A DNA stretch of 64,000 nt, from contig JAJKFL010000002.1 in the NCBI GenBank assembly GCA_021186555.1, forward strand, positions 9,857,001 to 9,921,000. Reading direction: 5' to 3'. Shown here piece after piece: positions 55,485 through 64,000 of this stretch (its first letter is position 1; the number at the start of each line of letters is the position of its first letter). The notes beneath the pieces were generated by a model. That model saw only the letters and a program-made list of their open reading frames with translations. It ran no database searches and was not told the DNA's origin. The DNA is from Reticulitermes speratus (Eukaryota; Arthropoda; Insecta; Blattodea; Rhinotermitidae). The position numbers and the translations under genes are program-made.

Positions 55485-57206
55485 TGTATTCATTAAAAAG
55501 AAAACCTTTGGTTCACAGGTTTTTTGCGTACATATCAGTGTTGGGGCCTCTTTCAGCTGTGACACGGCACGTTCTTATGTTGTGGATGGGGTGGCCTCCA
55601 GAGTGGAGGGTAACTCCAAGTATATTGAATAAGCAGTTGCAGACAGCCAGCAAGTGTTGATCATTAGCCTTGGGATTGGGTGTGGGCTGACAGCTCCCCA
55701 CCACTGAAAACTAACATGGTACAAATTGTTACGCAGGACATCTGTGCTCTGCAACTAGTAAGCATTTCAGGCAGAGGAAAAAAAAATCTGAAAAACAATG
55801 CAAGCTTCAAAACAAATAGAGCAGGAATATTGGAGACTTGTATAGGGGTATCATTGAATTTAAGAAGGATTCTCAAATCTTCCTTTCCTGTATATTACAT
55901 TCGATCATTTCTGTGCATCATCTCATGCTATATTCTTATATATTCCACAACTGTGGACTAGTGATGTTTCTTGTGTTTGTCATGACAGTTCCCCCACCCC
56001 ACAGGTTGTATGCTTTTGAGGATATTAAGGCCCTGAAAATTTATTACACTCCTGTTTCACCTGCAGGGGTTTTCCCTGTCACATGGTTTCGGTTTCAATG
56101 CAACTTCCACCTTTTATCCCTGTTGGGACCTCAGAAATGAACATTGAGTAGGCCCTTCTCACTACCCGTATGAAAGTGTGGAGCCTGGATCGTAATCACA
56201 AAGTCACACAGTGCTCCACATGGGTCCCAGAAATATCTCTTGCCCACACCAGGATCCTGAAGCAAATGGTGAAAGGTAATGCAGTGTGTAACAACTGCGA
56301 AGCATAGCATACCATGATTTCTTATAATACAGTGTAGACAGGACTCAGCTGCTTTTACATCCAGAAGGCTCCAGCTGAGGATGGTTTTCTGTCACTCTTA
56401 AGTAAAGTTTGTGCTTGACTCCATAGCAAGTGGTCAAGCAAGCATCAGATACACGTAGCTTTTGGATTCTCTTCATATTGTTATTCCCTGCCTTTCCATC
56501 ATCCTTTTTAAATTCTGATAATATGCACCTGGGCCCTTAGTCAACCCATATTGTAACATTTGTCTCTGATGTCGTGATGGATGCCTGGTAACAGCAGCTC
56601 CGGAGTACAGCTCCTTAGTAAACGGTGGCTTAGGCTATATAATGTCAAATGGCAAGATGACTAATGAATTGTGAAGCAGGTTGGATGCTGAAAGAAATAT
56701 GCCAGCATTTGCCTGGAGGGCCTGAGGAGGACCAATTGTCAGGATACCCTATTTGTGGGCTAGGGTTTTAAATTGAGACTCTTGGATATGAATCAGAAAT
56801 GCTAACCAGTAGACTGCAATATTCTGTTCTATTCATGTTCCCACTGGCCTTTGATATGATAACAAGTGGAGAATCTGCTGAATGCTGGAAAATTTAAGTA
56901 TGTTCAGATAAACATGGGCAGTTTCTCAACCACTACTGAAGCTGACAGCATCAACTACCCAAGCATTGTGTAAATGTTTGATGTCCAAAAATGTATGTCT
57001 TTTAATGGATTGGGGGGGGGGGGGGGGCAAGAAGCACTGGCATTCATGTAACCCTATATTTCTCTCATAAGTTTGTGCAACGTGGTTTTGCCCAACACAC
57101 TGTAGTCACTCCCCCTAATCCCCATGTTGGATAAGGGCTCACTGTAATATGTGATAGTATTCTGAATGACATATGTGTATTAAGATAAGGGTGCTGTGAA
57201 TTGGTC

Positions 57207-57212
57207 TTTATT
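57207..57212 (-). terminator. Candidate polyadenylation signal of GTPBP1
   Basis: AATAAA on the minus strand, about 120 bp beyond the GTPBP1 stop. Position and orientation fit. Confidence 0.5.
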
Positions 57213-57330
57213 TAAATGCACAGACATTCTGAAAGTTCAAAACACATATCTGGAGAAAAATGGATAGTAAAAGGAAAATTTAAAGGTCACTGATGTTATT
57301 CACTTCTGTATTCACTAAACCACAATGCAT

Positions 57331-57546
57331 TTACGCTTTGTTATTACTGCGTGCAGTGGCTACAGGGTTTTGTTCTGCAAGAGGCTGCTTTGAACTTGTA
57401 TTGCTGCTGTTACTGTTGGCTGTGGAGCGACCACGGCCACCTCTACGTCCACGACCCTTACGTCCCGATCGCTGAGGCATATTCTCACGCTTGTCTGCTG
57501 TCACTTCAAATGGTGAGTCAGAGTCAGGATTTCCTACTGGTGATAG
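57331..57546 (-). CDS. GTPBP1: GTPBP1 last exon, basic tail
   Basis: Minus-strand acceptor TATTGTTTCAG. It encodes [20 protein letters not shown], the RGG-like tail [13 protein letters not shown], a Ser/Asn stretch, and a TAA stop at the low-coordinate end. Confidence 0.92.
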   Translation of the reverse strand, partial: LSPVGNPDSDSPFEVTADKRENMPQRSGRKGRGRRGGRGRSTANSNSSNTSSKQPLAEQNPVATARSNNKA

Positions 57547-60500
57547 CTGAAACAATATGTACAATTGTCAGTCTGCAACTGATTTTCTTCACATATGGGA
57601 AAATAATATTAAAATGGGCCTGAAAGAAGCTGGGAGTAAGGGTGTGGGCTGGATTCATCTGGCTGAGGATAGGGACCAGTCGTGGGCTCTTACGAACACA
57701 GTAACAAAGCCTTGGGTTTGAAAGAGCACAGAGAATTTGACTAGCTAAGCAAATATTAGCTTCCCACATGGGATTCTGTTCCATGTGTTTTAGTCCTTTG
57801 TGATTTGACATCACTCACTCACCTCGATATTAATGTACAGCCAATACAAAGTTTCCTGTGCTGCAGATCTTGTGTACTTTGGTCGTCTCTAGCCAAACAC
57901 TACTTTATTTATGCATATACACCACAGAAGAGCTAAAAATTATATGATACTGCAACATCAGCCATTTACATTTACATTTAGCTGCATGGGCAGACAGGGG
58001 GCCCATAGGATTAATACATTCAATGTCAAAAGCTGTCTTAAATAGATGTTGTAAGCCTATTGCTTATATCATGTGTCAACTTTGTGAGAATAGTGATGTA
58101 TTCTGATTTATGACTTATGTGCTGTAGGGTTTATGTTGAATCACTAAAATAAACTGAAGATACATAAGCTTTCATGGAGACTTCCTGGACAAGGACAAAA
58201 ATTTCAACATTTTGAAGGCCATCCTTTTCTCCAAAATGCAGGAATTTTGTTCTGAATTGGTGAAAGTAACAGCTCAAGAAGGCTGCTTCACTAGACTGTA
58301 TTTATATGACTATTTCCACTGTAGATCCCATACCAAAATGTATCTAAATCTCTTTGGTAATTCTGGCACTGAAACATGCAAACATAACCCCCCTGTGCAT
58401 TCAGTTTCAGCATTTTGTACAGAGAATATATGAGTATTAGGTTAAAGTACATGTGTCTGGGTGTGTGTTGATGTCATTAGGCTTTCCATTCTGCATTTCC
58501 AAGTCACGTCTGTCTTATTTACCTGCTGCACAGTCTGAGGCAGTGATGGCGCGGCTTGAGCTGGAATTATCTGCTGTGTCTGTTGCACACAGTTGCTGTT
58601 CTGCTTGGACTGCATCTTGTTTGGCTTAGAACGTGAAGCCTGAGCTCCTGGATGGGCCTGTGGTATGAGGCGGAGAACATTCCCTACTGCTTTTGTACGA
58701 CCCTCACGGAAAACCTGTTCACATATGCATTGTGGAATGAGTAACAAATTAAAATTGCATTCGCGAAGAAATTACAATCAGATTACACTACGGGAACACT
58801 TGTTATCATTCAGTTCAGAATCCTTTGTTATCTTTTTCTGCTATAAAATAACATAAAGATTAAAATAAACCAAAACAATAATCTTGCCTCTCTCTCTTCT
58901 CTCTCTCTCTTTCTCTCTTTTTTTTTTACTTGATCCCTCACATAAAGGGAAGAACACAGGGTGGAGATGAATGCACGGAATGAACAACCTTAAAATAACA
59001 GGCTGGAGATGTTTGTATTGAGAACAGGGTACCAAGGAGAATACTTGGACCTAGGAGGGAGGAAATCATAGGAGGATTAAGAAAACTGCATAATGAGGAG
59101 CTTCATGATTTGTTCTCATCAAATGTTCAGGATGATTATACCAAGGAGAATTAGATGGATGACACATGATATGGATGGGAAAGATGATAAATGCATTAGG
59201 TTCTAATGAGGAAACCTGAATAAAAGAGACCACTTGGAAGACCTTGGCACAGATGAGAGGATAATATTAAAATGAATCTTAAAAGAACTTGGATGGAAGG
59301 GTGTGGACTGCATTCATCTGGCAAGCTTTTGTGAACATGGTAGTCAAACTTCAGGTCACATAAAATGCGCGGAATTTAATTAGCGAGGGACTATTAGCTT
59401 CTGAAGAGGGACTCTGCTCCATAGGGTTGGTTGGTTCATTAGTTTGTTGGTCTGTCAGTTAGTTGTGACTTAACGTAATAATGTGTTACCATTCTCTGGC
59501 CAGCCTTGATGTATTCAGGATGTTTTATGAAACGGAAGTGAACAAGTGCTTTGTCCCCTGTGCGTAGACATTCTTGTGACATGGACAGAATTGATGCTGT
59601 TTGACGAATACTCCCACAATGTACTGGAAGAGATGAGGTCTCAGTTACAATAATGTACAGATTCAGTATGATGTGTGGTAATAAAATGGTCAGGCAGGTA
59701 AGTGTCAAAGATACTCCAGATGGGTGACAGGAGGGAAAAAAAATGTAGGTAATGAAGGAACAATAAGCTACATAAAAGCATCAAAAAGACAGTTATGGAT
59801 TTTAATATCATCCCATGACACTACAGAGCAAAGTGAAACAACAATAAAATCCAAGCATTTTTAAAGAAGAAACTGGAATCCAAAAATCATTAACAAACCA
59901 AGAAAACAAAGAACTACTGTGGTTTGCTCCTGTAGAAGGAATGGGCAGAATAAGGATACTGAGAATGGCAATATAATTCATTCTTCAAGGAAACAGATCT
60001 GTGGGATGCCATGATGCAGAGGAACATGGTTTTGCCAGGTAGTACAAGACATTAAAGAAGAAGAGAGCTGGCAAGTAACAAAAACGAAAGACAGTGGGAA
60101 GGCAGAACAGACTGGAGACTTTTTGTCAATCAATCCACATAAATGAAAATGATGCAACAATAATGAGGAGAAGAAGATCTTACTGTAATGTATAACAATA
60201 ACTGAATTTTGATATTTATTGCAGTAATTAAAATGATAATTAACAATATAAATTTCAACGATTAGAAATGTCAATATAATCCAGAACTCTTAACTATGCT
60301 CCGAGTTAAACAATTCCCCTCAGAATCCTTAAGAATCCCAGTCACACTCTCAGAAAAGTGATTCAGGAACAATTCAACTTACCCATGGCTTGGTATCGAG
60401 AACTGATTGTTGTCGGATGATGAAGAACCAGAATCTCACCTTCAAACTCCCAGCATGCACTAGGATTTACTGCTGGTGATACCATCACCATTCCCTTTCT

Positions 60501-63345
60501 AATTTGTGATCTCTTGATCTGAAAGAAAGCACCAGAAGTCATACACAGACACATTCAAGGTTATCAAGCTGGCAGTTGTTACCGAATGTGACACCATGCA
60601 GTCTGGAGTTACGTAACAGTTCAGAGGAACCCATTACCTCCATATTCAGGGTAGAAAGTGACAATCAGTGAAAAATGGTACATGGTATGAGGTAGTCAGG
60701 ATAGTGACCGACTGTGAATAAATCAGTGGCTACAAATATCAGCAATACTACAACACAATACTAATGAACAGAATTAGGAATTTCAGCACTCTTTTTTTGA
60801 CAATGGAAGGGGCAAATGCTGAAGAAGTTGTTACCTTCTTCAGAGCAAAGGATGCAGTCTGTCCTCCTCTTACTTCTCTCACAACCATGCGTTTCCTATG
60901 GATGCTCTTCACTGCAATAGGTATGAAGTGCCCTAGTGCGTCAGGTCCGAGGAGGAGAGTATCATTCAGGCGGATCACACCCTTCAGGGTTGTTCCTGAT
61001 ACTACTGTTCCTACACCCTGTGTAACAGAATAAATTCCACAGTTCAGTTAGAAGATACCTCTGCAGGGTCAAGGAGGAGGAGGGAAAAGATGAAAGAGTA
61101 GACACACAGAACGTAGAGGTTGCCAGAGGTTGGACCCATCTGAAGAACTCTTCTCCGGTGAGTCTTCCATCTAAAACCTTGAGGATAAGGGACAGGATCA
61201 GTAATTTCCAAGTCTTTGCTGACACGTGGTGTGTGTGTGTGTGTGTGGCACACACATGCATGGGATGGATGGATGGATAGATGGATGTGTATGCGCGCGC
61301 ACACATACATACACACATGCTCCTTCCCTTCTATTTCTTTCTCCTCTGTCCTCCACAGATTAAGTTCAAGCCTGTTCCAACTTCTTATCCACACACTGAA
61401 TGATACTCCGTTGGTTTGCAACACAGTACATACATGCTTTTGGAGTCTGGTACTGTTAATTCCACAAAGTGTTATCATTTTCCTCTGTAGTGGCCTATTC
61501 TTCCATTTATTAAACAAATATGTATTTCTTTGGCACTTTACATACCCAGAACTCAAAACTACTTTCATACCCTGCAACCACACTTTCTCTACTGTATTCT
61601 CAATTATTTCTTGGCTTAGGACTGTATTCATTACATAAAATTTGAAGTTTTCACAGCACAAACAGTCATCATGGTGTGGTTTTCTGGGTTATTACACTGT
61701 ATAGTCTGGTATGTGGACATCAACATTTCACTGGAACATACTGCATCACTACCACCTTGAACCTCAAAGCCGTTATCTTTCTCAGAACATCAGCAGCCAC
61801 CTACCAGACTGCACAGTGTCATATCCTAGAAGGCCACAATATGTATACTCCACATACGTATGCACTGCATTTCCTCTTTCTCTGCAATGGAATTTTATGC
61901 AAGAAAAAAACCATCTCCCACAGAAATGCAAACTCAATGTGGGGCTGGAATGAAGATAATGTATTCATGGCTATATCACTGATAAGTTAACCATATTAAT
62001 ATTAATTAAATGCCACTTACAGGTACCGAGTAGGTGTCATCTATTTGAAACTCTGCTGGCTCATCATCTCGGCTTGTCATTCTTGTTGTCAGCAGGTTCA
62101 GAAACATCTTGAGAAGGTTCAGGTTTTCTCCAGTAACATTGGAAACTTGAAATATTGGACATAACCTATATTACACAAAAATACATAAACTGTTGGTGTA
62201 CAATGGAATATCCTCAGGCACAAAAGATCTCTATACTGTAACAAGGACAAAACACTGGAGAGATTAGGAATGTGTACAAGTGGGTCAACAAAGTTCCAAC
62301 TGAAGAAGGTGCTATGTAATTTACAAACACTTGGTGGCTTTCTAGGAGGAACCTGTGTCACATTGGTTAGAACTACAGGAGCCTAAAATTCTCGCTTTTC
62401 TCCCACCAGTAAATGGAATGTCAGTGGCCCATATGAAATTTCAGTCAGAAGACTTTAAAGGAAGAGACACCTTGGAACACCTAGGTAATAATAATATTAA
62501 AATGGCTCTTTAGATGTGGAATGAATTTATGACCCATGGTAGGGTCCTGTGGCAGGCACTTGTGAATGGGGTAATGAATCTTTGAGTGCTATATAAGGCA
62601 GGGAATTCCTTCACCAGGCGAGTCGTGAATCGCTTCTGAAGGACTCTGCTCTACAGTTACTTAGTTGGCAAACTACAGAGTTAGGTCTGTTTGCAAAAGT
62701 CACTGAAAAATGGTATTTTGGCAAATCACAATGTTTCACATTTATCACACAAATTATTGTCAATGATGTACTCAGGACACCTTCACACATCACTAATTAA
62801 ATCACATTATATATATACAGTATACACAAAAAATGGTGCGGTGTATATGTATAATACATATAAAACGCACTATTCTTGTGTATACCCTGTAATATTCACC
62901 AATTATGATTAAGCAGTGAAGCAAGAAGTCTTTCAACAGATGGAGAGAGTAAAAGGCAACTCTTACCCTGTGGTCTGAAATGTTAACACAGGTTTATTAT
63001 CAAAGAGAAGTCAGCAGGAAGATTTGAACATTCTGCTTCACGCCACACTTTCAGATTTTAAAATGGGTGCATCATAATTGTTATCTGTACCTTTATTTAA
63101 CCTCACCTTTCAGACACAAAATTTGTAGCACTGACGACCACATCATCAGTGTATTTAACCATTACAGGTACCTTCCTACAGCCAGGCGACTTCAGTATTC
63201 GTACCAGAAGTCGAAGTGTATCCTGCAGTACATTTGGTGGGCACATGTCAATTTTTGTTACCACAACAAACACAGGCACACTCAGCGCAAGAGCTAGTCC
63301 CAAGTGTTCCTTTGTCATGCCCACTATGCCTGCATTTGCACCCAC
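57331..63345 (-). CDS. GTPBP1: GTP-binding protein 1, C-terminal 414 residues (7 exons)
   Basis: Seven minus-strand exons join exactly in phase (1,245 bp including the stop). Proteins of this family are EF-Tu/eEF1A-like GTPases linked to ribosome-stalling rescue and exosome-mediated mRNA turnover in the cytoplasm. The encoded part starts inside the GTPase domain ([20 protein letters not shown], then the G4 motif TKID). It runs through [20 protein letters not shown] into beta-barrel domain 2 ([18 protein letters not shown]) and domain 3 ([36 protein letters not shown]). It ends in a Gln-rich stretch and a basic tail ([13 protein letters not shown]). Similarity to vertebrate GTPBP1, recalled from memory, is very strong throughout. 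The P-loop and N-terminus must lie beyond 64000. GTPBP2 is a close paralogue, and insects may have one gene for both. Confidence 0.95.
57590..57800 (+). mobile_element. RTE-like LINE 3' end in GTPBP1 intron
   Basis: About 200 bp related to the 3' end of 20560-22437 (ATATTAAAATGGGCCTGAAA ... CTAGCTAAGCAAATATTAGC ... GGGATTCTGTTCCATG). Noncoding remnant. Confidence 0.7.
58523..58714 (-). CDS. GTPBP1: GTPBP1 exon: domain 3 end and Gln-rich region
   Basis: Minus-strand acceptor TGTGAACAG, donor CAG|GTAAAT; 64 codons. It encodes [19 protein letters not shown] followed by a low-complexity Gln/Ser/Pro stretch ([20 protein letters not shown]). Confidence 0.9.
58888..58930. repeat. (CT)n pyrimidine tract and T run
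   Basis: CTCTCTCTTCTCTCTCTCTC followed by a T run, in a GTPBP1 intron. Confidence 0.9.
58985..59450 (+). mobile_element. RTE-like LINE 3' fragment in GTPBP1 intron
   Basis: Decayed version of the same 3' end, including ACCACTTGGAAGACC, AATATTAAAATGAATCTT and GGGACTCTGCTCCATAG, followed by a (TTGG)n-like tail. Confidence 0.75.
59490..59623 (-). CDS. GTPBP1: GTPBP1 exon: domain 3
   Basis: Minus-strand acceptor TCTCTTCCAG, donor AATG|GTAACA. It encodes [20 protein letters not shown] and [20 protein letters not shown]. Confidence 0.95.
60383..60518 (-). CDS. GTPBP1: GTPBP1 exon: domain 3 start
   Basis: Minus-strand acceptor CTTTCTTTCAG, donor ATGG|GTAAGT. It encodes [20 protein letters not shown] and [17 protein letters not shown]. 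Confidence 0.95.
60835..61017 (-). CDS. GTPBP1: GTPBP1 exon: domain 2
   Basis: Minus-strand acceptor GTTACACAG, donor AAG|GTAACA; 61 codons, phase 0. It encodes [20 protein letters not shown] and [20 protein letters not shown]. Confidence 0.95.
61228..61318. repeat. (GT)n, (GGAT)n and (CA)n cluster
   Basis: GTGTGTGTGTGTGTGTGTG, then GGATGGATGGATAGATGGAT, then CGCGCGCACACATACATACA, in a GTPBP1 intron. Confidence 0.9.
61670..61870 (+). repeat. Copy of the RFEVL dispersed repeat
   Basis: GTATAGTCTGGTATGTGGAC, CATTTCACTGGAACATACTG and TACCAGACTGCACAGTGTCA; extended copy that includes the second half of the repeat. In a GTPBP1 intron. Confidence 0.6.
62021..62165 (-). CDS. GTPBP1: GTPBP1 exon: end of G domain
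   Basis: Minus-strand acceptor GTAATATAG, donor CCT|GTAAGT. It encodes [20 protein letters not shown] and [12 protein letters not shown]. Phase fits both neighbours. Confidence 0.93.
62440..62670 (+). mobile_element. RTE-like LINE 3' end in GTPBP1 intron
   Basis: Third fragment in this gene: AATATTAAAATGGCTCTT, GGTAATGAATCTTTGAG, GAAGGACTCTGCTCTACAG. Confidence 0.7.
63107..63345 (-). CDS. GTPBP1: GTPBP1 exon with G4 motif
   Basis: Minus-strand acceptor ATGTTTCAG, donor GAAAG|GTGAGG. It encodes [33 protein letters not shown] and [15 protein letters not shown] is the guanine-specificity motif. Confidence 0.95.
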
Positions 63346-64000
63346 CTGAAACATTATATAATGGACAAGTTATAAAATGTACACATAATAATTCAGGTAC
63401 AATTACTACTACTGTTTAATGACCTTAAAAGCTGTAAGACTAACAGAAAATGTGTACTGGGCATAAAGGGTGGGTTTATTTTCAGGCCTTCCTTATGAAG
63501 TAAAAAAAATGCCTTATGTGGAGACAGCATTCATGCATCTGTCCATCCATGACCTAGTATCAGTGACTAAACAATGTTAGATTTTCATGATATTTGGTAC
63601 AGGAGTTTTTTTTTTACAAAACATTGTTCAGCAATTGTGAGTTTCAAGAAAATTGGCTCCATAACAGCCACACTTACTCACGGACATATAAGAATGTATA
63701 CCTCTACTTTCTGTATTTCTTGAACCATATGGGTGAAATTCGGCATAAGTTATCTTCATTTAATGCCGTAGAGGAAACTGTATGACATTCTGATAGTAAA
63801 GTGCCTCAGTGAAGTCTGTGTACTGTATTATAGGAGACACCAGTTGCAATCTTGCAGCTTGTTGTTGAGCATTAGTATTAGTCCTTTATATAAAATAAGA
63901 ATTCTATCAAACAGAATATAAATTGTATAGCCTTCATGTGGTCAGTATGTGGTTCACACCAGACCTTCAGCTTAGAAATTAGACCTGTGCAAAAATAAGT

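Larger units (their letters stand above)
54880..57330. other. Region between the two convergent genes
   Basis: Contains the 3' UTRs, an (AT)n run at 55110-55135 followed by a CA-rich stretch, and a 16-bp G run at 57012-57027. I see no further exon or clear transposon here. Confidence 0.6.

Noticed and set aside
61044-61661. 205-residue minus-strand frame
   Set aside because: Runs through (GT)n and (GGAT)n repeats in a GTPBP1 intron, with no family likeness and no place in the exon chain.

Overview
This window is nuclear DNA from an animal, almost certainly an insect. Protein-coding exons of 56-298 bp are separated by AT-rich introns of up to 8 kb, and the introns are full of eukaryotic transposons: non-LTR retrotransposons, a Penelope-like element, piggyBac, pogo/Tigger, mariner and hAT relics. 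The repeat mix (an RTE-like LINE with many short 3' copies, a very common repeat whose chance translation reads RFEVL...AVTPCSLV, and Penelope palindromes) looks like a large blattodean genome (cockroach or termite). That placement is an inference from memory of repeat families, not proof.

Two host genes are visible and they converge. On the plus strand, 22 exons between 3594 and 54879 join in consistent reading phase. They encode about 1,143 residues of a large protein ending in a MYND-type zinc finger. I do not recognise the rest of the protein, and its 5' end was not found. One exon carries a one-base frameshift (about 37590-37613) and one intron uses a GC-AG splice pair. On the minus strand, seven exons from 63345 down to 57331 encode the C-terminal 414 residues of the translational GTPase GTPBP1; its N-terminal exons lie beyond the right edge. 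About 2.3 kb separates the two stop codons (54880-57330).

Layout: 1-3593 repeats and unassigned sequence. 3594-20041 exons 1-7, with mariner relics, a Penelope foldback (10487-10811) and a short pogo element (15245-16148) in the introns. 20042-28060 is one very large intron holding an RTE-like LINE split by a Penelope foldback, a minus-strand Jockey/CR1-like LINE and a second pogo copy. 28061-37804 exons 8-12, with an RTE copy and a decayed piggyBac. 37805-41041 holds a Penelope-like element with an intact RT/GIY-YIG reading frame. 41042-54879 exons 13-22, with a Tigger relic, nested hAT elements, two more Penelope hammerhead loci and a LINE RNase H fragment. 57331-63345 GTPBP1, with RTE 3' ends in its introns.

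The most interesting signal is a set of hammerhead-ribozyme-like motifs in Penelope-derived palindromes: 1336-1378, 10557-10600, 10698-10742, 40882-40929, 48924-48963 and 52213-52253, plus decayed ones near 5360 and 43230-43490. They occur as head-to-head pairs, as the centre of a long foldback, and as a foldback whose apex is the stem II loop. Two of the insertions have clear 12-13 bp target duplications.
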